Position numbers and translations under genes: made by a program
Notes under the pieces: generated by a model
Database searches by the model: none
What the model saw: only the letters and a program-made list of their open reading frames with translations
What the model was told of the DNA's origin: nothing
In this document: one piece after another, positions 24,007 to 38,100 of the stretch
How positions within the stretch are numbered: position 1 is the stretch's first letter
Layout: every line of letters begins with the position of its first letter
From: Zeugodacus cucurbitae
Lineage: Eukaryota > Arthropoda > Insecta > Diptera > Tephritidae
Assembly (NCBI RefSeq): GCF_028554725.1
Contig: NC_071670.1
Span: forward strand, 74,313,001 to 74,377,000
Length of the DNA: 64,000 nt
Direction: 5' to 3'

Positions 24007-26444
24007 GTTACCAGAAAATCACAATCACCTTTCGATAACTATTACTATTTGGCCCAAATCATGTCATTTGTGCCAATGTCTAAAGTAAGCATTAATTATC
24101 ACTAATTAGACGATGACAGAAATCAAACATAAATATTTGTGTGAACATATTTATCCAAACAACTCCTCCTATGTGCTGTAATGTATATCCTGATTAAATA
24201 TGAGTCTGTTAATGTCTTAATCCCTTACCAACGGCTGATAGATTAATTGAGCTTTTTTGTTAATCAGACATATCTTCGGAGGTTTGACATTACTTATACT
24301 CGAAAAAGATTCGTCGGCATTTAAGACGGCGCATGCACATTTGAAAGTATGTTTGTACCTATATATTTCACCGCGTGTTCGCTGTCATGTTGCATGGTAC
24401 GAGAAAGTTCTGAAAATTGCGACTCGAAGGTGCAATAAACTTAACGACATATCATTTGAGATTCTGCTAATGCCAGTGCGTCAGCGCTAATGGAAGTGAC
24501 ACGAGCTGAACAACAAAAAGTAAACACAAACAAAAACAAAAACGAAAGCGAAAGCGAACAAACAGAAATCAACTTCGAACAAAATGCATTTCAGTTAATG
24601 GCGAATTAACTTAATTAGTGTCTAACGCGCAACCGCCACCAATAACAACAACAAATATGCTCAATTCCTGCAACCACTAGCAATGACAGTGGCAGTACAA
24701 TAGCAGAAGTGAAATTATTAGAAAAACCACAAAAGTTGATTCATTAAAATGGCGGGCGGGAAAACGGGCATAAAAGCGTTATTGCAGTCACGTTTGACAT
24801 GTCATTTCTTTCAATTTGGTCGCACACTCCAAGGAGCGCACAACCAACAGGCCAAACAACCGCACGGTTGGTCGCTTAAGCCCAACTGCCCATATAACTG
24901 TGTCACCTCTTTTTGCCGTCTAAGAGATGAATTTCAATCAGGGCCTGAAAGATTATGACATGAATGGAGGATGATTCCATTTTCTCCCTCTCATCAGCAC
25001 ATCAAAGCGTTCGTTCAGGGCCAAATAAAGGAGAAAGTTTTGAAAATAAAAACCGACAAACAGACAAACTGACAACCGACGTACAAACAAGCAGGCGGGC
25101 AGAGAAATAATAAATGAATAAAAAATGGAATGGAAAAGAACATTAAAGAGAGCAGTTAATTAAAATAGTAATTAAGAGTGACAGGTGCATTCGTTTCCCT
25201 CATTTCGACAGGCAAATAATTTGTGCGACTCTTCCACTGCCCGTCAGACACAAAGTAACGAGCTCGACGGCCGCGACAACAACAACAACAGCAACTGAAA
25301 ACAAAATGCTTTTGGATACAAGTTTTCCTTTGGCAACAAGTGTTTGTTGACTTTTATGTATGGCTGGGTCCGGGAGGTACGGCAGCAAGCAGCAGGGCTA
25401 TAATAATTTCTCTGAAGTGGGTCATACTGAGCCATGCTGAAAGATGACTACCAGCAAACTGTCACGAAATTGGTTTCAGAGAAGGTATAACTATATCGAA
25501 TGCAAAGTTTCATTGAATTTCAAAAGTATATTTAGAACAAAATAGCAAAACCTTGCCAGATAGTTCCTATTTTTAAATTTTCAGAGTTGTTAGTTTCCTA
25601 ATCCCCATTTTGCACAGTTGCTTTGCGTTTTGCCAGTGATATGCCCCGTTAAGATCAATGAATTTCCTTCAGTTAAATAATCCATCCGCCATTTATAGAT
25701 GGATCACCATTACGAATTTCTTCTCAACACAACACAAAACGTTGATGCCAGTTGGATGTGATGAATCACTCGCCAATCGCTACATATTCCTACCGGGAGG
25801 AAATATGAGAACGCATGCAATATATGCATCTATATGTGACCTACTGTAACAAATTCGTGCAACATTCTTGCATCCATATTCATTTTCTAAAGCTCGCTAT
25901 TAATGTTTCCATTTGTTTGCGCTGTGCGAGGTTCCAATTATTTGTCTGTCCCTTCCAATTAAGCCCACATACAGCCCCATAGCCATGTCATGCTCCGGCT
26001 CTTGGAGGTGTGAAAATTTATCTTCGATACATTCAAAATAAATTACACGGCTAGTACATGTGTATGGATGTGTATGCCTGTTCACATACACAATGTATGA
26101 ATTTATGCTGTCAGCAATAAACACCCAAACGCAGGCGCTTAACGCCTTTAAAGGGAATTTTTTCCTTGCTGTATGACAAAAAAGGCAAAATGTTGAAAAG
26201 AAATTATGCTGCAATATCGCACCTTCAAAATAAATAACACAATATTGGGAAAATAAAGGCGTAATTCCCAGAGACCCTAAAATTTATGGTCGCCATGCGA
26301 ACTGTGGGAATTTCAGTCGAGATGCCCATAAATCCAGTAAAGTACTGCACGCTTGAGTAATCAGAAGCCAAATTAAAATGGAGAAAGTACTTACAAAATC
26401 TATGTGCTGCTCAATCAGATTGCCAGTTGCCTCCTTTGTTCCCC
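24007..26444. other. Non-coding stretch
   Basis: No gene is supported. It includes an A-rich run of CAAA/CGAAA-type units at about 24515-24560. Open frames are under 105 codons and lack supporting signals. Confidence 0.45.
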
Positions 26445-26448
26445 TTAA
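26445..26448. repeat. TTAA target-site duplication, left
   Basis: TTAA next to the GGGGTTATATAC terminus. The partner TTAA is at 27179-27182. Confidence 0.65.
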
Positions 26449-27178
26449 GGGGTTATATACAGTTAGACGGCCGAAAAAAAGTGAATTTTCCAGAATGTTT
26501 TCTGAGAAAACTTTTTAATTTATTGATCCAAAAATTTATACACATATTATGGTATCTTTTAACTGTATTTTAAGACTTAGTACTAGTAAAAATATTTATT
26601 TGAAAAAGAGCTACAGCTGATCTCCAGGAGCTCCTCTCAAAAAAGACGTTTTGCGGTGACCACTATATCTCGGAACTGGATCATCCGAAATTAAAAAACC
26701 AAGCAGATTTCGTTAAAATAATCTTAAATCTAGTAATTAATCGAAGGAATAAGCAAAATAAAATTTTTTGACAAAATGGCGGTTTCTCAAAAAAAAAATC
26801 GATTCTTCACCGAAATTTCGGCCTTAAATTGTTTATAAAAAAAAAAATATTTATCGGAGAGAAAAAATCTTCGATTAATTACTAAAAAATATATTTAAGA
26901 AGGTCGTGTTAAAATTTGAGACTAATCGGTCTAGCCGTTTTCGAGTAATGTTGGTCACCGACTTTGAAAACACCATTTTGAGAAAAACGCGTTTAAAGTT
27001 TGGACCTTGTACTTCCAAGCACTCTAAAACGCCTTTTCAAATTTTTCATTTGCTTGTAACTTTGAAAATATTCACCGGAACGATATGAAATTTTCTGCGT
27101 GTATTCTTAAATATATGTACATTAAGAAAATGAAATAAAAAAAAACGATTTTTTGAAAATTTTAACTGTATATAACCC
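26449..27178. mobile_element. TTAA-flanked MITE (piggyBac-type target site)
   Basis: The left end reads GGGGTTATATACAGTTA. The right end, read on the other strand, is GGGTTATATACAGTTA, so the ends are inverted repeats of about 16 bp differing by one G. TTAA occurs directly outside both ends, the hallmark duplication of piggyBac-superfamily insertions. The 730-bp interior has no long open frame. It is A+T-rich with homopolymer A/T runs and phrases such as CTATATCTCGGAACTGG. It is best read as a non-autonomous element moved by a piggyBac-like transposase elsewhere. The superfamily is inferred from the target site, not from any protein. Confidence 0.7.
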
Positions 27179-27182
27179 TTAA
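27179..27182. repeat. TTAA target-site duplication, right
   Basis: TTAA directly after the right inverted end of the MITE. Confidence 0.65.
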
Positions 27183-30100
27183 ATCTTCGGGAAATACTTC
27201 ATGGTAATACAACTCCATTGAGATTTTGTTTCCCTTACATATGGAAAAAGTTTGGATAATGCCAACCCTTAAACAAAATCCTTCTAAAAGTCAGTTAGGA
27301 TTCTTGTTAAATCATATTAATTCCAGCACTCGCTTAACCAAATCAATGATAAACGACGACTTGTTTTTGGTTTTTATTCAGGATTCTGCTTACGAAAAAG
27401 GTCACTCATACGCAGCGGCTTTTTGTTCTGATACATCAGCGTATAAGGTAGCTGTTCAATGGCGAGCAGCCTCGTGCAATACATAAACATTGGACAAAGC
27501 CAAAACGAAGCAAAATAAAGCCGAATAACTGGGTAACGGTGATTTCGAATTTGTTTTCGTTTCATTAAAAATTGATTGCGTTGTTTCACATTGAGTAAAT
27601 ATTTGCGACATGGCTCCCAAACTGCACTGGCAAATAAACTACGCATACAATAAGAAAATCGAGCGCAGGCCAGCTCTCTACACACAAGAATCATACATAT
27701 GTTCCACAAGCATAGTACAAGAATGATCCTAGTACGTCTTGCGTGTGAATTTTTTATACAATTTTTATACAATACTCAGCAGATCCGACAGACATTCTGC
27801 ATACTCAATCACCCACATAAAAAACAATATAGAAAATTCTCAACAAGTATTTGCTGATCAGATGTTAAAGAACCCGAATCCTCCATACAAGCTATTTTCC
27901 ATTTGGAAACGGAAGATTTATGAATTTAAATGACTATTAATCTATTATTTATTCAATATACAGCTTTAGTAAGCTGTACGTCGCATTGTATATGGCGTCA
28001 TACTAAATAAACTACTCATATCATTTTGTAATTGCTTGAGTATGACACCAGAAAAAGTCTTTTAAGTCTTATTCCAGGAATCTGAACAAGTGAATAGTTT
28101 GGTGCTGATATTGTAACCAATCACACGCATTTTTGGTTTCCTCAATTCCGTTCCGGTAATAAGAGTGACTCGCCAGAAGTTCCGGGAGATTGGATGGGAA
28201 GTTCTACCTTAGAGTCCGAACATGACCCCAGAGTCGTCTTAAGAAGCTTGGGAAAAGCAACTATGGGACGAGGTTTTCTATAGTTTTTGTGTAAAAGTGA
28301 CTGGTTTTGTTTTTTTGGAAAGACATGTTTAAGGTTATGTCAAACAGATTGCACTACATTTACAACGTGATAACAAATATTTGGTTTGGTCGTTCCTTCC
28401 AACTAACTTGAGAGACTTGGCCCACAGGAACGATACTATATACTATATGAAACCAATAAAAACAATTGTAATATTCAGAACGTAGACAATAATAAGAGAT
28501 GTATCGAATCACATTACTCAAATAATAGCAAGCTTACTTTGTAAGTTGTTTCACAACGCTGGCGATGCTGGCTGTGAAGCCACAACTTCATAGCAGGGAG
28601 AATGTCTACTCTATCCAAATTAGTATAATTCGCCGATCTTATAAGGCACACATACATATGCGACTTTTCCCGGCAAAATACGACCGATGACGGGCACAAT
28701 GAAATATTTAGTGGAGTTCCGCCCTTTCTAAAGAATAGAGCTTAAATTCACGCAGTAATTGCAGCTTGTTGCGCACTTATTATACACTTTCACATAGAAT
28801 GGTTCGACGCCCACGAACACTTGTTTCGATTCACTCGTTAAACGCGACACTTCCGACGCACAGCTGAACCATTAACCCACGGATAGGATCTTAATCGGCA
28901 ACATTTATAATAATTCCACCAATTTTATTGGCACTCGCTCAATTTGCTAAAGGCAAGGGCGGCTGTACGAAATTACTTTTATATTCTCTACTATTTCCCA
29001 TTAGACGAAATGGTGTGGAATTCTGCGAACTGAAGTGATGAAGGGCCATTAACATTATGCCTTTTATTTTGATTTCTTTGCATAGCACACATGGCACAAC
29101 ACACGACACAGAACAGGCAACACAGCGATTTAGATGAAAACGGAAATTCCGGGAATGGTACGATTTCTAGCACGCGATTGTATCGACACAAATCCGCATT
29201 AAGCTCTGAATGAAATACACGCGGACACTCGAAAAGCACACGCCCGCACAAACTTGTTCTCGTACGTTTATATATTTTATATTTCTAAATTTCTGCTTAT
29301 TATCGCGGCTATGTTTTCTATTTTGTCACCGCTTGTCGCATTCAACTGATTTCTGTATTTGTTGTTGTTGTTGATCTTATCATTTACTATTTAGTTTTAC
29401 CCCGGATTCATAGCTATTCAGCGGAAAATCCGCTTTAACACGCACACACACCAACACGCGCGGCTTCCGCCCGAGATCGCGGCTATTGTATCGTGGCGAA
29501 GCGAAACAGCCGACTCACATGGCGTATGAGTGACACTTAATTTCAGCCGGCGGAGACCATTTATCATACAGCATAGCCGCACGCTGCCACCGCAAGTGGT
29601 GCATAGCTGTCGAATCACAAAATATTGCGATGCCTAAAAAAATAATCCTTCACGATCTGAATTTGAGCCGTTTGATGTTGACAGCTTCACACCGAACGCT
29701 TACGGTTTTATACACAGGATTATTCCAAAATTGCTTAGATATTTCTTATATGTATCACTAATTCTTGAAGCACATATGCACATAAGTGCGATTTACCTCT
29801 TTCGAGAACCGTACGAAACACTTGCGAGTATCCTTAGTCGGCAGCGTTTTCCCGCCTTATCGAAAGCAAACACGTAATCGCTTAGAATTCCGACGTCAAC
29901 TAGTCTCGCGCGCTGTCCACAAACTGGTGTGCTGTTTTCTTCTTTTGAGCGCTTTCGCATAGCCTGTGTCGGCATGCCTCGTGCTCCGAAGTGTCAACAA
30001 ACTATTACCAGCCCCAACGTCCTTTGCCTTCACTCCACAGTGAACTCGTTTCGCCTCAACGTACGCGAACTCAAAAGCTCCCAACTCTTATACACACCGC

Positions 30101-31992
30101 CGCTGAGCGCATGTCCCATCAATTCTACGCCCTCTCTCTTTGACTGCGCTCCACTATCGCCCGCATACCTGATATCCTGGCAAAGACTTGGCCAATTCAT
30201 ATAAAATTGCAGTCGCACAGTAAAACCTGCTCAGTCACAGTTTGTAAAGCTTCACGCGGAAACACAACCATTTCGGTTATGCCATCAGGCACGAAAGCAT
30301 TGTTGACTCGTGCGTGTAGTACACGTTTATGTCGGTGAAGTTTCGTAATATTTCGTTGCCACCACTTTTGACTTTGACCATACAGTGTCATTAATCATAA
30401 CCCCCTCCCCGTGTGTCGAATATTTGCTGGTGGACCTTTGTTATGTCTATACACCCTAGTCTTCGTATATTGTTTATTCTTACTGATGTAAGATTTTCTT
30501 ATGTTTTACAAGTACAATACATTATCGCTTGATTTGAGTTGATTGGAAAGGCAAATAGCTGATTAAAGCACGTATGAACACGCTTTGTGTATCGAAATTT
30601 GCGGTTTTGTTTATCATAAAAGCGAATTGCTTGCACTTTCCATGCTCTAAGGCTTTGATTTGTTTGCAATTTTCGCAGTTTTCCCCGTACTTCACGAGAG
30701 TGTAACAAAAGATTCTTGAAGTGCTTTTAAAATATATTTTAGCCAGATCCAAGTTCTCTGCCCAAGTTCTCTACAATTTGAAAAGGGAAGCGAGGCTGTG
30801 TGCTTCTCCACCATCTTTCAAATGTTGAACAAAACTCCAAAAATACACCAATGCCAAATTTATTAGAACATTATAAGGTAGGTCATACATTCGCTTCCAA
30901 ATTAGACTTTAAACTCTGCAGCATATTTTGTTTTTTCTTCTCCGCAAAATTTTTGAACACATTATTAAGAGTATATGAAATATTAAATAATTCCTTGAAA
31001 CCAGACACAATGTGGCTGATATTCTCTTGTCTATTACCTTTTAGCTCTTGTTTCTTGCAAATAAACTGGGTCAGTTTGCGAGCCAAATTTAGTTCCTTGC
31101 ACTTCAATGAGGCTGGTGCCAGGCAAACCGACAGCAACGACAATATCTTTATGGTTTTTATGAGAGTAGTCACGTAACAAAATAAAGAAACGCAGATAGA
31201 TTCAACAAGACCTGAATAAAGTTAAAATAAATTAATTATGAAATGACGTGAGTGAAGAGACGATGTGACTAATCCCAGTAGAATCAAAAATATTTCGTTT
31301 TTCATTTCCAAAATGATGTGCAATTACTTTCATTGTTTTATACACATTTTGAACAAGAAAATGGTCCATGAGAAAGTAATTCTATCTTAATTCACGCACC
31401 CATAGCTTTGTTGGATATGCCTAAGCCCAGCTACCCAGAAGCCAACCTCCATTTAGAGTAATCAATCAGGATCAATTAGATATCGTATTTTGATACACTG
31501 TTAAATCGAGGTTGCAATGATTTTTTTTGGTAAGTTTAGTTTACTTGGCAAACTTTCAAAGATGAATCGAAAGTTTTTAATAATTAAAGATTCCAGATAC
31601 TATTTCTAATCACTCTAAGTCTTTAGCTGATCTTAACTATGTAAATTAATATATGGAGGACAGACTCCACTCTACACAGATATTGGATGTAAGGACAATG
31701 AACTGACTCAATCTGGTCGCCGACCAACCGCCGCGGCTCATGCATGTGTATGCGGGTGATATGAAAACAAAGTTAATCCTGTTGTAAAAGCGGAACAAAA
31801 GTTGGAAACCAAAATAGTGCCATAGTTTGTACAAGAGCCAAAACCAGGACCTCCGCATCGTCTACAGCACGCGAGTTCAACTGGTGAACACTGCACTTTA
31901 AGTGATTTCATGAAAATTTCAAACTTTTAGCCGTTGAACCCGAGAAGCCAGCAGTGCACAGAAGTTCATTGGAGTTCGCAGACAACGCTACA
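27183..31992. other. Non-coding stretch
   Basis: No gene is supported. A 132-codon minus frame (27374-27772) looks like chance. At 30883-31240 the minus strand is open for about 120 codons behind a good acceptor-like TTTATTCAG and reads as a hydrophobic leader followed by a Lys/Asn-rich helix, but it lacks an ATG. Segments near 29400-30200 are richer in G+C than their surroundings and could be regulatory or exonic, without direct evidence. Confidence 0.4.
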
Positions 31993-32112
31993 ATGGAAAA
32001 ACATTCTGGCCACATGAAGAACAACATGGTGGCGCTCGCCGAGCGGCTGAGCGGAAAATACTACATCAGTTCGATGGTGATGCACTACAAATGTACGAGT
32101 GCTCCGGCCTGA
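31993..32112 (+). CDS. Candidate small ORF or first coding exon, 39 aa
   Basis: ATG at 31993 sits in a good insect start context (CTACAATGG). The 39-codon frame, ending TGA at 32110-32112, uses codons such as GTG, GCG, CTC, GCC, GAG, CTG and AGC, unlike the A+T-rich surroundings. A possible donor (AAAT/GTACGAGT) lies near the end at about 32092, so the last codons may be intron. No downstream exon was identified and the peptide matches no family I know. Confidence 0.25.
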   Translation: MEKHSGHMKNNMVALAERLSGKYYISSMVMHYKCTSAPA

Positions 32113-35100
32113 GTGTTGTGATAGTAGTTTTTAATTGCGACTAACAATGGTGAGTTGGCGAACTCATACATGAACATTGCGAACGAGGAAGGGGAATCTA
32201 CAACTGTGTTCGCACGCCAGTATATGTATATCCTTGGAAGTCTGCCAGATAACAGCGGAGTTCATTAGTACGAGTGAAGTGCATTCAAAGCCGACGGTGA
32301 TAAGCGAAACCAATGGGAGTTTCTACAAGTTATCATAAAAGTATAATTTACGAGACATATTTAAACAAGTTTCTGTTTGGCAGAACACATCTAAGCAGAT
32401 GCGAATCAGACGGACAATAGCATTTAATCAAAATAATGGCACGCCGCCTGAAGTGTAACTAATTGTGCTCTCAACATGCCTTTAGTGTTTGTTTTCTCAG
32501 TGTTTAAGACCATTCAATGCCTAGAGGTCAATATGTCCGTTGGCGTCGAATTTCATGTCTGACAAGTATTTGGTCTAATTGATATAATACAAGGCTTTAT
32601 CTGCACACAATGCAATGCTTTCATTTGCTTTCATTTTATTGTCTGCCTGTCCCACGCGATACAGAAGTGGGTAACGTATATGGCCATTACACTTCCTGTG
32701 GTACTTTCCTGCTCCTTGTTGCTTTCGGGCGAGCATGTGTCAAAGTTTTCCAGCCCAATTTACTCAATTAAGTTAGCACTTTGTTCACCTGACTAGAATA
32801 CATGATCGAATTAATAAAAAGTGTGCGCATTGCCTCCGACGCTGCGGCTGGGCTCTGATGCGGCTGACACAAATCCGAAAAACAAATAAAGACGTAAATC
32901 AACTGCCACCGAGGCAGAAGAGAAATTTGTTTGCAAAAGTCATAGAGCGTCAAAAAATAATAGAAGTACGGTTTTGGGATGAGGAAACGCGCGGGAGAAG
33001 AATGTTTTTCTCTGGTTTCATGAGCTCACTGGAGATCACAAAAAGTAGAAGCGGCTAGGAATATTTACAAAAGAGGGGTATCGATAGTCCTCGTGAGTTG
33101 AGCAGAAACTTTTCAACATAAAGCAAGCAAACACATGCCTGTTTGCAAAAATCCGAAAACTTTGTTTGAGGACTAAATGGCACGGGCTGGTGCACTTATC
33201 TATATGTATAAACACGTAAGAATGGATTTATACATACGTAAGCCATAAGTAACAAAACACATGTGAGCAATATACATATGGGTAATAGGAAATAAAATAG
33301 GAAAGTACACATAAGTGCCAAGGTCTCAGTCATGATGTCTTAAAGAAACCCTCGAAATATTTGCTTGCTGTCCAATTGCTGAATTCCCGTAGATACTTAA
33401 ATATTCCGAATTAAATGACATCTCAAAAATAAACGGAGTTATTCCTTCAAAAAAGTTTGGGTGATTTGTCCAATAATGTAAGGGTCAAGTGAAAGACACT
33501 GCCGAGACTCCATTTCAGATATAGCCACTTCAATTTGAATAAGAAATTCGATTTTGATCTTATGAGCAATATGCGAAGATCGGAATCAATGACAACCTGA
33601 CTTGAAAGACTGCTTACCCACATCAGATGTACCAAACAGACCCAGTACAGCTACTAACTTCCAAAATGCTTGAATTATCGTTAAAAGTCAACTAAAAATG
33701 ACGTTGCAAGAGAAGTAGTCCTACACGAATATAGCTTAGCTTGCTTCGAAAGTGAAATGCCCCATAAACTCGATCATATGTATGTTTATGTATGTGTGTG
33801 CGTGTGTGGAAATCGATTCATACTTCTGTCCTTTATGTACGGTCGAAGATTTCCATTGTAGGTCAGAAGAAACCAACATTGCCACATTCTTACCAAAGGA
33901 GAAAAGTAGAAACCGCAAGCTTGCACGTAGCCAAATATATCCGCAGCACACACACACTCACACAATCGCACAGAGTGTCGCCTAAATACAAAAGCAACGC
34001 ACGTCTCGTGGAGAACAGTTGGCGCAGCTTGTTTTGCTTGTTCATTTGCCTTGCTTGACTGCCAGTCTCTCTGCTTCTAGCTGCCGTTACTGTGCTGCAC
34101 GTTCATAGCCTTGTACTCCGATCCTTTTGCCCTTTCGACGAGCGTGCCGCCGCATTTTGCTTTGTGCAATGCCATTCTGCCATTTGTGGCATGAACGCTT
34201 GGCGATGACCACGCACGTCTGAAGTGTATCCTTAAATCGCACAAAAAATGATAATTAGAGTCCACTCTGGCGCGCAGCGTGCATTTTGATCATTTATTTT
34301 GTCCTCAATTAATTAAACAGTTTTTGGCACACACCAGCACACATTCTCATAGGTAAGTTTTACTTGGTCTTCATAGCGACTTCATGCGGCTGCTGGATGT
34401 GTGTTCCGCCTACTCAAAGCGACGTTTAAGCGCTCTCATTTCTGCATTTTATTGCCACATGTGTCCGTTGTGTTAGCGACAAGACACTCGAATACCCCTC
34501 ATCGAAAATGTCGTAGAAGTCGTTCTAACTTGCTGGGCACAAAATGGTCGGAATTGCTTTCAAATTATAAAGAAGGTGTCAGGCCAGAATGGTAAACTCG
34601 GAACTGGTCTTCGAAGACGGACGAAACAATGCGTTGTGCGACTAGATGCGGGTGTTTCCTAAAGTCCCGCCATTATCAGGTGGTAGCAACTGCTTCAACT
34701 TCTTACACACTTCCAAAAAAGAATATGCTCCGCGAAGTACGTGTGTCTGAGTCTTCGCAAAATGAATTGTTAATGAACAACCTTTTAATTGCGTTTATGT
34801 CGAGCATCGTAAAATGGAGTGAATGACTTCAGGCATTTAATTGTACTTTACAAATCCCTTCTTCTTATTACTATTATAGTGTTGTTGTTACTTCTGTTAA
34901 CAAAACGCCAAAACTGAAACAGTGCCTCATCATGCCTCTATAGCCAATTCTACCTAATTTGTCTGTCAATTAACTTGGACAGGAATACCTCGTGTGCTAC
35001 AAAAACAACTCAGGTGAGGAATTTCGGACTGCTGACGCAATAATTCTTATTTTTTCTTTATGCAGTTCCGCAAGATGTCGCAATACAAATACGGCCCTGC

Positions 35101-38100
35101 GGCCGTACAAATATTCAATGACGAAACTTTGGCCTATTCGCTTCCGCTATTACACCTACACTTCCGGTCCGTTGCAAATATAAACAATTTGTACAAAGTT
35201 TTCCGGTCATAAAGGAGGATCCGTTCCAGCAGTGGAAAACTCAAACCGAAAAGTAACCAGCGTGAGCCGCACTCAATTCAGAGCTCAAAACGGTCTACTA
35301 CTATTTGTAACAGATAAACTTGCCGGCGGCAAAGTTTGCGGCCAATTCCGTCCGCTTTCGCCCTGGCCCAGTCACCGCTGCATCTGTTGCTTTTTGGTTT
35401 CCATTTTATGCACTCTGCTTGCGAAAGATTCCGATTGTATTTATGTACATTTTTTATCAGTTTCTTGAGAAAGTTTTCGCTTGCAGCTGTCGGCGTTTTT
35501 TTCGGTTGTTGCCTTTTATTTTGCTCCAATAATGTTTGAGCGTCTTGTGGCATTCTTCTCATATTTGCTGTGGCCTTTGTTTCAACCCACAGCAGCTAAT
35601 TAAATAACAAATTGTTAGCATTTACTTTGGAACTTCTGCTTAAACCGAAGCCAACTTTCACTTGGCGAATTTCTCCACGATTCTTCCTCCATTTTCGCTG
35701 TTGGCCGTTCGCTGTACGCCGTACGTTTCTATTAAATCGCCATTTGTTTGCGTCTCGCTTCCGAGGTGTAACATAATGTTAACGCTTCGTTGTGCCGTTA
35801 TTAGCTTTAAAAACTTAGCTCTGGCTTAGGTGAGAAAATTTGCAGCATCCTTCAAGGCGCACCGTTAATCAGCATGCGGAGCGCGTTGCTCTTTTTCCCA
35901 ACAACAGTCACTACCGACTCATTCATTACCGTGATGAACCACCTGCGTGCTGCGTAGTGCGCTGATTGCCAGCAAGGCGCGGCTCCCCGAATCGCCTTGC
36001 CGCGTCTTGCAGTTGGTGACCCCTGAGCACACTGCGCTCTGTTCCCTATTATTTATGTTTGCATTGTTGCGGCCGACTGCACGAGCGCACCGCGTTTATT
36101 TGGTATGCACTTGAAAAAAGCGCAATAAGCGCCGCTGCAGCCAGAAGTGTGCCTGCGAGTGCGGCAAAGTGGCTGGAATGGAGCAGCGAGCAAAAGTGCA
36201 AGTACACCAGTCACGATTATTTATGGAGTCCATTTTCATTTTGCATAATATCTCGCGTGAAGTTAAACTGAAACATTTTACTCGCAGTTGAACGAATTTA
36301 AAAAAAGGTAAAGAAAATATATCCAATTCTTTAGATATATTTCATAAATAAAAATACATTTTTTGGAGAGTCTATGGCCCCAACGAAGTGGAAGGTTCAG
36401 TTGCATCACAAAGATGTCAGGCCGTTTCAGGCGCCAAGTCTATTTAAAAAAAACTCATAACGAGTTATGATTTCCAAGCAGCGTGCCTTGCCATTCAGAA
36501 AAGGTTTTTGAAAGCGGTTCATCAATCGACCAATCCCAATTTTACTGCGAAAGAACATTATAAAGTTAGTTCAACGATGTCAATCCTTGGTATAGTTATT
36601 ATTTTACTGCTTTCTATATGCCCATCTTTTAATTTAGGTACGGTAGAGAAAATGCATAAGTTTGTACATAAACACCTCCATATATATAATGGTCTAATTT
36701 TCTGAAAATAAGAATAACTATTTTATTGGAAATAATTGAAGCCAAATTCGCCGTGTAGCGCTACAAGAAGACCGTCGTTGCTCACGGTCGTGTGGCTTCA
36801 ATGCAAATTCATTTGGCAACATTTATTGCTAAATTTTCGCAAAAACAACAAACCTATAATTCTAGATCCTTGAAGGCGTATGTTTAAAGTTCACCACCCG
36901 ACAACCATATGTCTTTCCCCATCTACCCTGAGCACATATAGTAAATGTACACTGAGGTGCAGAGCTGCAGACACGCAAAAGAAAGATTTGGTAAATTAAA
37001 AAAATTATGAAAATCGGCCAAAGCTGAAAAAACGGTTCCCACGAATGGAAAGTGAGAAACTTCGTCTTTTATTTTAACCGTTCTTTGATCTAAACACTAA
37101 GACGTTGTGTGTAATTCTATCTATGAACCAATATAATTGTCCAGATGGTTGTTTTACTTTCTCGCGAAACGCAGCTGCACCCCTCTTAGGGGTCTATGCT
37201 ACTGTTCCTCACTGTAAATAAATATATACAAATCACACGCTCGTATGGGGTCGCGAATGTCTGTGCTTCCTGCCGCACATAATTTGTGCAGACATTTATT
37301 TTCAACTTGGCAGCACTGATTGCACTATTTCACCCGCCACGGAGCCGAGAGCGTTTGCGTGGCTTGGCGGCAACTACACGCGACGCCTCACGCTTACTTT
37401 CCCGCGCTTATTCCGATGCATATTGCATTATTACTTCAGTTATGTGTGGGTACCTGAATGCACTTAAATAACCATGGTTAGTGGGTAATCGGGGGCACGT
37501 TCGGGAAGCAGCCACACCAGCGCAAAACGCACAACTCGCGCACACACCAAGTTACGGCATGGCCGGGAAATCTGCTGCCTCATCAGCGGCGGATCAGCTC
37601 ATGCGCGCGGCCTACAAATTCTACTCCGAAAGGCAGCAGGAAGTGAAGCGACAAAACAGCCGACGCTGCAAACTTTACTCTGAATTTGTGTGAAATTTTG
37701 GCGCGATTTGTAATTATTTTGGCTTCTTTTAGTTGCAGACGTGCATCCTGTGCTCACGTACACACGTTTAGTTTTGTTTCGTGTTCCATTTTTTCCACTT
37801 AAATACCAGTTTAAAGTTTATTTAAGCGAATGTTGCGAGCGTCGGAACGCTTTCACGTTGGTCAACATCGATAAAACAGTTTAGCAAACTGCACATAATT
37901 TATCACTTTCCTCTTACATCTTAAAGATTGCATCTTCTGAATGTTCCATTTAGTCTCACTTAATATTAAATACTAATAATGCAAAAAAGTGAAACTCCCC
38001 GAAATCATTAACAACAGACGAAGGAACTTGGTACACCACCCAAAGTAATACTTGAGTTGAAAGCTCTGTTTTTCGGTTATGAGGGTCATAAGTTTATGAG

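Noticed and set aside
27374..27772. 132-codon minus-strand frame
   Set aside because: Composition is rich in Cys, Arg and Tyr without order, no family words, and an opposing frame overlaps it.
30883..31240. Minus-strand frame with a hydrophobic leader and Lys-rich helix, after an acceptor-like TTTATTCAG
   Set aside because: There is no in-frame ATG in the leader and no upstream exon could be found, so a secreted-peptide gene cannot be supported.
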